A stretch of 64,000 nt of DNA from Edaphocola flava (GTDB lineage: Bacteria > Bacteroidota > Bacteroidia > Chitinophagales > Chitinophagaceae): NCBI RefSeq assembly GCF_004118155.1, contig NZ_SAIQ01000001.1:1116001-1180000 (forward strand), read 5' to 3'. The notes under the pieces are model-generated. The model did not search any database, had not been told where the DNA came from, and was given only the letters and a program-made list of their open reading frames with translations. The translations under genes and the position numbers were made by a program. How positions within the stretch are numbered: the stretch's first letter is position 1; each line of letters starts with the position of its first letter. Shown one piece after another: positions 26,533 to 34,110 of the stretch.

Positions 26533-27948
26533 ATGAACAGAATAAATGGCAATGACCTTATTGAATTAGGGTACCCGGAAAATGCTATCCTTGGTGCTGC
26601 CCTGAAAATAAATAAGAAAAGAGTAGGCTTTACCCGTGATCAGATGATGCAAAAATATAAAGAGGTGCTGGAGCATCCGGAACAATTTGTTGCAGACCCG
26701 CTGTTTGCTAAGCTTGCCGCATTGATCATAAAAGGAGCGGAAGCGGAAACAAGCATCATCCCTTTAAGAACAGCTCCACTGCCATATGAAACTTATGGCG
26801 CAGAAAATATCGAAGAGGGTGCACTGAAACAGATGGATACCGCGATGAAGCTCCCGGTAGCGGTGGCTGGAGCTTTAATGCCTGATGCCCACCAGGGATA
26901 TGGCTTACCTATCGGTGGTGTGCTGGCTACTAAAAATGCAGTAATTCCTTACGGAGTGGGCGTAGATATTGGTTGTCGTATGGCTTTGTCTGTATATGAC
27001 CTGCCGGAGTCTTACTATATTCAGCATCATGATGTATTGCAGGGCATATTGACAAAAGAATCTATGTTTGGTGCAGGGAGAGGATTTACTGGTTCCTATA
27101 GATCTGAGCATGCTGTATTGGACAATACTTTGTTCAACGAACATCAATTTATCCAATCGCTGAAAGATAAGGCCTGGGCTCAGTTAGGGACTTCCGGTGG
27201 CGGTAATCATTTTGTTGAATTCGGGATTATCCGTTTCGAAGAAGATGACGCAGCATTGAATATTCCGAAAGGCAATTACCTGGCGCTGTTGACCCATTCC
27301 GGTTCCCGTGGCCTTGGCGCAACGATTGCTGGACATTATACCCGATTAGCGAAAGAACTGTGTGCACTGCCTTACGAAGCACAGCATCTGGCTTACCTGG
27401 ATCTGTTTTCAGAAGCGGGACAGGAGTATTGGCTGGCCATGAATCTGGCTGGCGATTATGCATCGGCCTGTCACGAGATCATTCACCAGAAAATAGCCCG
27501 TGCTCTGGGTGCAACAGTACTGGCCCGCGTAGAGAACCATCATAACTTCGCCTGGAAAGAGCAGTGGAATGGAGAAGAGGTAATTGTACATCGTAAAGGA
27601 GCCACACCTGCTGGTAAAGGTGTAATGGGTATAATTCCGGGATCAATGACTGCACCGGGATTCCTGGTAAGAGGTAAAGGTGTCGCAGCTGCGATTAATT
27701 CGGCCTCACATGGTGCAGGACGATTAATGAGTCGTACACAAGCTATCAAAACGCTGGATAGTTCAGCAATAGCTGAGGTATTGCAGCAACATAATGTTAC
27801 CCTGATTGGTGGCGGAAAAGATGAAGCACCGATGGCTTATAAAAACATTCATGCGGTGATGCATGCACAGTCAGATCTTGTAGACATTGTGGCCACATTC
27901 GAACCTAAAATGGTGCGTATGGCAGATGATGGGAGTAAAGAAGATTAA
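26533..27948 (+). CDS. rtcB: RtcB-family RNA ligase (copy 1)
   Basis: 471 residues from ATG 26533. RtcB seals 2',3'-cyclic phosphate and 5'-OH RNA ends using GTP and Mn2+. All catalytic signatures are present: MPDAHQGYGLPIGGV, VDIGCRM (metal Asp and Cys), GGGNHFVEF (metal His), LLTHSGSRGLG, VENHHNFAW, HRKGATPAGKGVMGIIPGSM and SHGAGRLMSR with the guanylylated histidine. An upstream in-frame TTG (26431) would add 34 unrelated residues across the promoter region and is rejected. A second copy lies 2 kb downstream. Terminator hairpin overlaps the stop codon. Confidence 0.92.
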   Translation: MNRINGNDLIELGYPENAILGAALKINKKRVGFTRDQMMQKYKEVLEHPEQFVADPLFAKLAALIIKGAEAETSIIPLRTAPLPYETYGAENIEEGALKQMDTAMKLPVAVAGALMPDAHQGYGLPIGGVLATKNAVIPYGVGVDIGCRMALSVYDLPESYYIQHHDVLQGILTKESMFGAGRGFTGSYRSEHAVLDNTLFNEHQFIQSLKDKAWAQLGTSGGGNHFVEFGIIRFEEDDAALNIPKGNYLALLTHSGSRGLGATIAGHYTRLAKELCALPYEAQHLAYLDLFSEAGQEYWLAMNLAGDYASACHEIIHQKIARALGATVLARVENHHNFAWKEQWNGEEVIVHRKGATPAGKGVMGIIPGSMTAPGFLVRGKGVAAAINSASHGAGRLMSRTQAIKTLDSSAIAEVLQQHNVTLIGGGKDEAPMAYKNIHAVMHAQSDLVDIVATFEPKMVRMADDGSKED

Positions 27949-27971
27949 AGCCGCTACAGTGTAGCGGCTTT
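27947..27971 (+). terminator. Terminator overlapping the rtcB1 stop codon
   Basis: An 11-bp perfect stem (27947-27957 / 27961-27971) followed by TTGTTTTATT. The stem begins inside the stop codon TAA (27946-27948). Confidence 0.8.
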
Positions 27972-27975
27972 TGTT

Positions 27976-28206
27976 TTATTGTTGTGCTTCCTTTGCAAAC
28001 AACTCCAGTAATTTCTGCATATCGTGTCTCCAGAAAAATTGTTCCTTTACTGTTTCCGATCCTGCATCTTTATAAAACAATCGGAAGGCAGACATATTTC
28101 CGTTCCCGACCTTTTCTATATTTAGAATCTGCTTACCATAAGCCCTGGCTTGTTTTTTGAATTCCTGCAATTCATCATTTACCGAAATCGGCTCCATATC
28201 ATTCAT
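27976..28206 (-). CDS. Small conserved hypothetical protein
   Basis: 76 residues, charged, no signal peptide. Only three bases separate its ATG (28206) from the stop codon of the MurC-like ligase upstream, so it is probably translationally coupled. A second ATG lies three codons in. The sequence (ILNIEKVGNGNMSAFRLFYKD, EQFFWRHDMQKLLELF) is not one I can assign to a family. Tight coupling suggests it is real and acts with the ligase or shares its regulation. Confidence 0.6.
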   Translation of the reverse strand: MNDMEPISVNDELQEFKKQARAYGKQILNIEKVGNGNMSAFRLFYKDAGSETVKEQFFWRHDMQKLLELFAKEAQQ

Positions 28207-28209
28207 TTT

Positions 28210-29586
28210 TTATTGTTGTTGCAAACTGCTCATCACCTTATCTCCGAATTGCTCCAGTGACGGATCACGGGCGCCCATCAACAGTAAAATGCAATCATCT
28301 GTAAAGTGAGGTTTCATAGCTGTGATCAGTTCGTTTCGGTCTGCCACAAAAAAGGCATTAATACCTTTTGCTTTTAAGTCTTCGATCAGGTCGGCAGCAG
28401 AAATATCTTTGGTGGTTGTACCGCCGGCATAATAAATTTCGCTCATCCACATTTCATCCTGCGGACGTAATGCCTTACTGATTTCTTCTACCAGTTCTGT
28501 ACGGATAAACTTTGTCGGGGCAAATCCATGTGGCTGAAACCATGCGATCAATTTATCGGCAACAGGTTTACAGGCTTCAATACTGGCGGCGATTTTAGCC
28601 GGATTATGTGCATAATCATCGATAACAGTTATACCATTTACAGTGCCTAATAGTTGATGTCTGCGATAAATGCCCGGATAGCTGGATAATGCAGCAGCAC
28701 ACTGTTCTTCATTGATGCCGAGTTGTCTGGCTACTGCAATACAGGCCAGAGCATTTTCCATATTATGTGCACCTATGGTCGGCAGATGCATGGCAACGCC
28801 GTTGACGTTGAAATAAATATTGAACCCTTCCTGTCTGAAATGATGACCTTCATTAGGCGTGCCTTTCCCAAAATCCAATGCAGTATCGGTACTGTAACTG
28901 GACGCTAAAGCATGAGAGCGGTTCACAATAAAATGCTCCTGTGTATTGCCTTTGAAAATGGAGAAGATTTCATGCAGTTCCGAAAGTTCTTTATGATCCT
29001 TGTCAATGCTTAATAGCACGCCGATAGCAGGTTTATATTGCACTAAAGAGCCATCACTCTCATCCGCTTCAATAATCAGCCAGTCGCTGTTTCCAACATG
29101 ACAGTTTCCGATCTTACCTTGTTTGATCAGAGACACAATGCCCGCACCCGTGATCAGTGAGGCATCAATTCCATTTTGCGTCAGTAAGTGAAACAGCATA
29201 GCCGCTGTCGTACTTTTCCCACTGGTGCCGGCAATGGCAATCGTCTTTTTGCTCGCACATATCTGTGCCAGTAATTGCGCACGGGTAATGATCGGAATAT
29301 GCAGAGACTTTGCCCTGGCCACTTCTACATTAGTGTCTTCGATTGCAGTACTGACTACCAGTACCTCATCCTGTTCGGTAATTTGTGCTTTCAGCTGATC
29401 AAAGCAATGTATACCTTCTGCTTCAAGCTGTGCCTTTGTGTGATCATTAGCATCGGTATTGAACAAGCGGTCGCTGCCCGATACCTGCTTTCCCTTCCCG
29501 CTCAGATACTGGGCAATAGCACTCATGCCTGCACCAGCTACACCTGCGAAAAAGAAACGTTGTTTATCTAAAATATGATCAGTCAT
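28210..29586 (-). CDS. MurC-like Mur ligase (UDP-N-acetylmuramate--alanine ligase family)
   Basis: 458 residues with the three-domain Mur ligase plan. N-terminal Rossmann motif FFAGVAGAGMSAIAQYL and GSDR as in MurC; ATP loop GTSGKST (about 119-125) where canonical MurC and Mpl have GTHGKTTT; central EADESDGS; C-terminal RRHQLLG and DDYAHNP. It is therefore a MurC relative but with an altered P-loop. The housekeeping murC normally sits in the division/cell-wall cluster, which is not here, so this may be a second ligase, for example for peptide recycling (Mpl-like) or a different amino acid. The reaction is inferred from family only. Confidence 0.75.
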   Translation of the reverse strand: MTDHILDKQRFFFAGVAGAGMSAIAQYLSGKGKQVSGSDRLFNTDANDHTKAQLEAEGIHCFDQLKAQITEQDEVLVVSTAIEDTNVEVARAKSLHIPIITRAQLLAQICASKKTIAIAGTSGKSTTAAMLFHLLTQNGIDASLITGAGIVSLIKQGKIGNCHVGNSDWLIIEADESDGSLVQYKPAIGVLLSIDKDHKELSELHEIFSIFKGNTQEHFIVNRSHALASSYSTDTALDFGKGTPNEGHHFRQEGFNIYFNVNGVAMHLPTIGAHNMENALACIAVARQLGINEEQCAAALSSYPGIYRRHQLLGTVNGITVIDDYAHNPAKIAASIEACKPVADKLIAWFQPHGFAPTKFIRTELVEEISKALRPQDEMWMSEIYYAGGTTTKDISAADLIEDLKAKGINAFFVADRNELITAMKPHFTDDCILLLMGARDPSLEQFGDKVMSSLQQQ

Positions 29587-29711
29587 GATTTCTATGTTGT
29601 ATCTACAAAAATAAAGGTTCTCGGCCTGATTTTACACCGTAAGTGCAGCCTTATTTTTTGAAAGAAGATAGGCTGCTGAAAAAAAATTTTTTATTTTCAA
29701 AAAAATACATT

Positions 29712-29719
29712 CAACTTTG
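29712..29719 (+). promoter_or_regulatory. Possible -7 box for rtcB2-prfH
   Basis: CAACTTTG is one base off TAnnTTTG; a T-rich run (29687-29697) lies at about the right distance for a weak -33 element. Confidence 0.35.
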
Positions 29720-29764
29720 CAGCAGATATAATCTCATTGTGTAACCTCTTAAATACACAATACC

Positions 29765-29809
29765 ATGACTGAACAATTCTACATATCGTCCCTCTTTATT
29801 GCAGCCTAG
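29765..29809 (+). CDS. Possible 14-residue leader peptide upstream of rtcB2
   Basis: ATG 29765 opens a frame of 14 codons (MTEQFYISSLFIAA) ending with TAG at 29807-29809. The stop codon lies in the loop of a small hairpin: GCAGCC (29801-29806) against GGCAGC (29814-29819), five pairs and one A-A mismatch. The tail TTTCTTTTTG follows at once. This arrangement resembles a translation-sensing attenuator. It could equally be chance; there is no comparative evidence here. Confidence 0.35.
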   Translation: MTEQFYISSLFIAA

Positions 29810-29969
29810 ATAAGGCAGCTTTCTTTTTGTTTTCCGGTGTCGAAAATCTGTGTATTGCAAGCGCAATGCCAGTAACAGCTGTACTTATCTGCTTCATTAT
29901 TCTTTAGGGACTATCTCCTTTAAGGACGAATCGAAATTTTCATTTTTTTATATATACACAACAAATAAC

Positions 29970-30004
29970 GGTGGCTGCCGGAGGCATATTTATGCCCGTC
30001 CACC
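29970..30004 (+). other. Two-part hairpin directly upstream of the rtcB2 start
   Basis: Outer stem GGTGG (29970-29974) / CCACC (30000-30004) and inner stem GGCATA (29983-29988) / TATGCC (29991-29996). It ends nine bases before ATG 30014 and could affect ribosome access. Confidence 0.5.
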
Positions 30005-30013
30005 ATCCGAGTC

Positions 30014-31414
30014 ATGGGAAATTTAAAATTAAAAGAACTCAGTAAGATCGGCTATACCGACAACCAGGCAAGAGCACTGGTGGTACAGACGATGTCGAAA
30101 TATTACAAACACGAAAGTACAACAGTGCTGTTGCAGCTGCTGAAAGATATACGGCTTCAACCGGAGCAATACCTGCAGGATGCCATCCTGGGAAAGATTG
30201 CAAGAACCTTTATTACAGAAGAAAAAACCTGTTCGTTCCGCAGTTATGAATTATTGCAGGAAACAGGTGCCATACACACATTTGGCGCAAAATATATAGA
30301 AGCCAGTGCCCGGCAGCAAATGGAAGTGGCTATGTCATTACCGATAAGCCTGCAAGGTGCGATGATGCCCGATGCACATGCAGGTTATGGACTGCCGATC
30401 GGAGGCGTGCTGGCTACACAAAACGCAGTCGTGCCTTATGCAGTCGGAGTCGATATCGGTTGCCGTATGGCATTAAGCATTGTAGATGCAGAGGCCAGTT
30501 ATCTAAAACGATTTGCCTACCAGTTGAAGCAGGCATTAAAAACATATACCCACTTTGGAACCGATGGTCACCTGGAGTTTGCGCAGGAGCATGAGATACT
30601 GGATGATCCCCGCTTTCAGGCGACAGCACTGTTACGGAAGCTGCATGGAAAAGCAGTATTACAGTTAGGTTCCTCCGGGAGCGGTAACCACTTTGTAGAA
30701 TTTGGAGTGATTACGCTACAGCCTGATAATGCAATGGGATTGCCTGCCGGCGATTATACTGCACTGCTGTCACACTCAGGCTCACGTGGTCTGGGAGCCA
30801 ATATCGCGATGGAGTATACGCGTATTGCTATGGATCAGTGCAAACTGCCCGCATCTGCCAGGTCGCTGGCCTGGCTTGATCTTGATGCAGAAGCCGGACA
30901 AGAGTACTGGATGGGTATGGAGCTGGCCGGTGATTATGCTAAGGCCTGTCATGAACGCATTCATCATAACCTCTTGCAGGCACTGGGATTGAAGCCACTG
31001 GCACAGGTATCACACCATCATAATTTTGCCTGGAACGAAGTACTGGCAGATGGCACACCTGCCGTAGTGCATAGAAAAGGAGCGACTCCCGCACATAAGG
31101 GTACATTGGGCATTATACCCGGCAGTATGACTACCGCTGCATATCTCGTTGAGGGCCTGGGTAATGAACGGGCATTGCAGTCTGCATCACATGGGGCAGG
31201 CAGGGCAATGAGCCGCAAGCGTGCCAAAGAAAATATGACCGTCAGTGAATTAAAGAAAATGCTGGCTAGGGCCGATGTAAGCCTTATAGGCGGAAGTGTG
31301 GAAGAAAACCCGAGGGCTTACAAAGACATTGAAGAGATCATTGCTGCACAATCAGAACTGGTAACAGTGCAGGGACGGTTTATGCCTAAAATTGTACGCA
31401 TGTGCAAAGACTAA
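30014..31414 (+). CDS. RtcB-family RNA ligase, PrfH-linked copy (RtcB2)
   Basis: 466 residues. The active site is intact: Asp147 and Cys150 (VGVDIGC), His226 (GSGNHF), His254 (SHSGSR), the HHHN segment (334-337), HRKGATPAHKGTLGIIPGSM and His393 (SHGAGR), the expected GMP acceptor. It shares the MPDAHxGYGLPIGGV block with copy 1 but differs in the lid segment (FGTDGHLEF against GAGRGFTGS). Followed after 12 bases by prfH. This pairing defines the RtcB2-PrfH type, reported to repair 16S rRNA cut in the decoding centre by colicin E3-like nucleases. Confidence 0.93.
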   Translation: MGNLKLKELSKIGYTDNQARALVVQTMSKYYKHESTTVLLQLLKDIRLQPEQYLQDAILGKIARTFITEEKTCSFRSYELLQETGAIHTFGAKYIEASARQQMEVAMSLPISLQGAMMPDAHAGYGLPIGGVLATQNAVVPYAVGVDIGCRMALSIVDAEASYLKRFAYQLKQALKTYTHFGTDGHLEFAQEHEILDDPRFQATALLRKLHGKAVLQLGSSGSGNHFVEFGVITLQPDNAMGLPAGDYTALLSHSGSRGLGANIAMEYTRIAMDQCKLPASARSLAWLDLDAEAGQEYWMGMELAGDYAKACHERIHHNLLQALGLKPLAQVSHHHNFAWNEVLADGTPAVVHRKGATPAHKGTLGIIPGSMTTAAYLVEGLGNERALQSASHGAGRAMSRKRAKENMTVSELKKMLARADVSLIGGSVEENPRAYKDIEEIIAAQSELVTVQGRFMPKIVRMCKD

Positions 31415-31426
31415 AAATTAATTAGA

Positions 31427-32041
31427 ATGGACAAAACAATAATACAGATCACCTCCGGTCGCGGACCGGAGGAATGTACCAGGGTCGTAGCCAAAGTACA
31501 GGAATATATACTGAAGCAGGTAAGAGCAAATGCAATCCGGGTCGAAGTGGCGGATACCGTGCCCGGAGATATAAAAGGAACGCTGCGTTCCGCAACTATA
31601 ATGGCTTATGGTAATGTGGATATATTGCAAAAAGAGTGGGAAGGAACGGTGCAATGGATTGCGCAAAGCCCTTATCGCAAAATGCACAAACGTAAAAACT
31701 GGTTTGTAGGTGTGCGTTTCTTTCCGGTTGATGCATTGCAGGCCTGGAAGGAAAGTGATGTAGTATTTGAAACCTGCAGAGCATCCGGTCCTGGCGGGCA
31801 AAATGTAAACAAAGTAGAGACTGCAGTAAGAGGAAAGCACATCCCATCCGGAATACAAGTCCTGGCTGCAGATACACGCTCTCAATTGCAGAATAAAAAA
31901 CTATGCGCAGCACGGTTGAAAGAGAAAGTAGAGCTCTGGTATACCCGGCAGCTGACAGAAGCACAGCAGGATCGCTGGCAGGAGCATAATGTGCTGGAGC
32001 GCGGCAATCCCGTTAAAACTGTTAAAGCACCACTGGTATAA
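31427..32041 (+). CDS. prfH: Release factor homologue PrfH
   Basis: 204 residues. Contains the peptidyl-tRNA hydrolysis motif GPGGQNVNKVETAVR (GGQ at 123-125), but is far shorter than RF1/RF2 (about 360) and lacks the codon-reading domain with its PxT/SPF tripeptide. The N-terminal about 100 residues are specific to PrfH. It is thought to release nascent chains from damaged ribosomes so that RtcB2 can religate the rRNA. Position directly after rtcB2 supports this. DUF72 follows after 21 bases. Confidence 0.92.
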   Translation: MDKTIIQITSGRGPEECTRVVAKVQEYILKQVRANAIRVEVADTVPGDIKGTLRSATIMAYGNVDILQKEWEGTVQWIAQSPYRKMHKRKNWFVGVRFFPVDALQAWKESDVVFETCRASGPGGQNVNKVETAVRGKHIPSGIQVLAADTRSQLQNKKLCAARLKEKVELWYTRQLTEAQQDRWQEHNVLERGNPVKTVKAPLV

Positions 32042-32062
32042 AAACTTTTTTATTTATTTTGA

Positions 32063-32968
32063 ATGATGGAATTCGGACGTGTAGCGGCATCAGCCATAAG
32101 CAAGATTGATTTTACTTTACCTCCCGATCCGGAGCAGAATGCCTCCGTACTGGAACACAGTATTGCAGTATCACGCAAGCTTTATGTGGGTTGTCCTAAG
32201 TGGACTTCCAAAACATGGCTGGGTAAAATATACCCGGAGCAGACTAAGGAAAAAGACTTTCTGAAGGAATATGTAAAGCATTTCAACAGCATTGAACTGA
32301 ATGCAACACATTACAAAGTGTATGATCATACTGCTATCCGTAAATGGGCAGCTATGGCTAAGGATCAGGAAGACTTTCTGTTTCTGCCTAAGATGTATAA
32401 AGAGATAACGCATTCCGGATCTATGTATGAAAAGGAGTTGCTTACCTATGCTTTTCTGGATCCGCTGAAAGAGTTCGGTGCGCATCTGGTACCGGTCTTT
32501 ATACAGCTCAGTGATCAGTTTTCGCCGGAGCGGCAAAAGGAACTTGCTGATTACCTGTCTGCATTGCCGGAAGGGTTCAATTATTTCCTGGAGCTCAGGC
32601 ATAGAGACTGGTTTACAGCCGGGCAGCAATCATTTTTTGATTTCCTCTCTACTTTGAATATCGGTATAGTAATCATTGATACGCCGGGTCGGAGAGACTG
32701 TGCCCATATGCGGCTGACCACAAATAAAACAATGGTCCGCTTTGTCAGTAATAGCCTCCACCCTACTGATTACGACAGGATCGATAGCTGGGTGCAAAGG
32801 CTGAAAGCCTGGTATGACAAAGGATTAGAAGCATGCTACTTCTTCACACATATGCCGGATGAGGAATTCTGTCCTGAGTTAAATACATATTTCGCAAAAC
32901 AAATGGCCAGTGCTACCGGCATCAATATTCGCCTGCCGAAGTTTATAGAAAAGAATACTTTGTTTTAA
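32063..32968 (+). CDS. DUF72-domain protein (YecE-like)
   Basis: 301 residues with a TIM-barrel DUF72 domain (about 35-280: YVGCPKWTSKTWLGKIYP, FNSIELNATHYKVYD, FLPKMYKEITHS, FLELRHRDWF, FFTHMP). Family function is unknown. It is the third gene of the rtcB2-prfH run (21-base gap). Whether it takes part in RNA repair is open. Its stop codon is the left end of a perfect palindromic terminator. Confidence 0.85.
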   Translation: MMEFGRVAASAISKIDFTLPPDPEQNASVLEHSIAVSRKLYVGCPKWTSKTWLGKIYPEQTKEKDFLKEYVKHFNSIELNATHYKVYDHTAIRKWAAMAKDQEDFLFLPKMYKEITHSGSMYEKELLTYAFLDPLKEFGAHLVPVFIQLSDQFSPERQKELADYLSALPEGFNYFLELRHRDWFTAGQQSFFDFLSTLNIGIVIIDTPGRRDCAHMRLTTNKTMVRFVSNSLHPTDYDRIDSWVQRLKAWYDKGLEACYFFTHMPDEEFCPELNTYFAKQMASATGINIRLPKFIEKNTLF

Positions 32969-33006
32969 TAATAAAGGCCAACCGTAACGGTTGGCCTTTA
33001 TTATTA
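32966..33006. terminator. 41-bp perfect palindrome joining two stop codons
   Basis: Positions 32966-32985 are the exact reverse complement of 32987-33006 around a single central A. The left end is the TAA stop of the DUF72 gene (32966-32968); the right end is the TAA stop of the convergent LLM gene (33004-33006). One element ends both transcripts. Confidence 0.92.
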
Positions 33007-34020
33007 TTGCTTAAGTTTAAATTGTTGTGATAATAACTCCAGTGAGCGCATGCGTTTTTCATGATGCGGAGAGCCACATTGGATCATGATCTCGTCCACT
33101 TCAAAAACTTCTGCAATCGCATGTAGCGACTGTTCAATCTGTTCCGGTGTGCCGATCAGGAATCGTGGCGGCATACGCGGATCATCCAATGGTTCGATAG
33201 GCGGAACAGCTCCAAGCAATTCTATGGCGCGGTCTTCACTTTCCATCAGGCTGCTGGTATCACCCTGCATCAATCGTTTCATAGAAAGCGCAATGGGGGC
33301 AGCCATGCGTGCCGCCTCGTCTTCCGTTTCTGCACAGAATACCCAAAGTGCCAGTATCATTTTAGGTGTTGTGCTACACAGTGCCTTCTCCGACGGACGG
33401 AACTGATCCTTATATATACGGGATATAGAGTAAGCCTGCTGCGGATTGATGAACCCTGCAAATGCATACGGCATACCTAAGTATGCGGCTGCCTGTGCAC
33501 TCCAGGAGCTGGAACCCAGCAGCCAGGCATCGGGCTGATAGCTGCGGTCGAAGTTAACCATATGAAAAGGATGATCGGATTCGAAATCACCGTGCATCCA
33601 GGCCATTAATTCTGCAAGCTGCTCTGCAGAATCGCTGGTGTGTGGCCGCTCATTGCGGTTACGCTGCAGGGCTATGTCAACATATAGTCCGTTGGTGGCT
33701 CTGCCGATACCCATATCTATTCTTCCGGGAAACATTTCTGCCAGTAACGTGAAATTTTCTGCAACTTTATAAGGGCTGTAATGATTCAGCAGCACAGATC
33801 CTGAGCCCACTTTAATAGTATTTGTTTTTGCAGCCACCATAGGAATCAGTACCTCAGGCGCACGGCCGATCAGCCCGTTAGAGGCATGGTGCTCTGCAAG
33901 CCATATACGTTCGAACCCTAAAGCCTCTGCTCTCTGTGCTGTATCAATAGTATTCAGCACCGCTTGATGACGATCTCCTCCTACAGGAACGACAGAAAGA
34001 TCGATCAGGGATAGTTTCAT
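33004..34020 (-). CDS. LLM-class flavin-dependent oxidoreductase
   Basis: 338 residues, luciferase-like monooxygenase fold (MsnO8-type subgroup). Seen: LSLIDLSVVPVG start, AEALGFERIWLAEHH, VGSGSVLLNHYSPYKVAENF, PGRIDMGIGRA, LLGSSSWSAQAAAYLGMPYAFAGF and IGTPEQIEQSL. Uses reduced flavin to oxidise an unknown substrate. Divergent from an HxlR regulator with a clear operator in between, so it is very probably the target of that regulator and may respond to an electrophile or quinone; this is inferred from HxlR biology. Confidence 0.88.
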   Translation of the reverse strand: MKLSLIDLSVVPVGGDRHQAVLNTIDTAQRAEALGFERIWLAEHHASNGLIGRAPEVLIPMVAAKTNTIKVGSGSVLLNHYSPYKVAENFTLLAEMFPGRIDMGIGRATNGLYVDIALQRNRNERPHTSDSAEQLAELMAWMHGDFESDHPFHMVNFDRSYQPDAWLLGSSSWSAQAAAYLGMPYAFAGFINPQQAYSISRIYKDQFRPSEKALCSTTPKMILALWVFCAETEDEAARMAAPIALSMKRLMQGDTSSLMESEDRAIELLGAVPPIEPLDDPRMPPRFLIGTPEQIEQSLHAIAEVFEVDEIMIQCGSPHHEKRMRSLELLSQQFKLKQ

Positions 34021-34042
34021 TTTTGAGTTGATTTATTTTAAA

Positions 34043-34050
34043 CAAAATTA
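34043..34050 (-). promoter_or_regulatory. -7 box of the LLM oxidoreductase gene
   Basis: TAATTTTG on the minus strand (34050-34043), 23 bases before the start codon. The HxlR operator half-site at 34061-34071 covers the region where the -33 element should lie. Confidence 0.55.
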
Positions 34051-34060
34051 GGTAACTTTA

Positions 34061-34093
34061 CTTTCCAAAAGATAGTGCTTTCCTTTTGGAAAG
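34061..34093. promoter_or_regulatory. Likely HxlR operator: 11-bp inverted repeat
   Basis: CTTTCCAAAAG (34061-34071) and CTTTTGGAAAG (34083-34093) are perfect inverted repeats with an 11-base spacer, 22 bases centre to centre, i.e. two helical turns. It lies between the LLM gene and hxlR, matching the dimeric winged-helix mode of HxlR proteins. Confidence 0.75.
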
Positions 34094-34110
34094 TGTTAAA
34101 TATTTAATTT

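Larger units (their letters stand above)
29587..30013 (+). other. Long structured leader region of rtcB2-prfH
   Basis: 427 bases between the divergent MurC-like gene and rtcB2. From left: a 6-bp complementary pair GCAGCC/GGCTGC (29645-29650, 29671-29676) followed by A8T6; a possible promoter (-7 CAACTTTG, 29712-29719); a 14-codon frame (29765-29809); a hairpin overlapping its stop codon with a T-rich tail; a T/C-rich stretch; and a two-part hairpin just before the rtcB2 ATG. A transcript from about 29725 would carry a leader of about 290 bases, far longer than other leaders in the window. Confidence 0.55.

Noticed and set aside
29908-29932. TATCTCCTTTAAGGA in the rtcB2 leader, resembling the 16S rRNA 3' end (anti-Shine-Dalgarno)
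   Set aside because: Only six or seven bases match and A/T-rich DNA gives this by chance; no pairing partner was found. Kept out of the findings as too weak.
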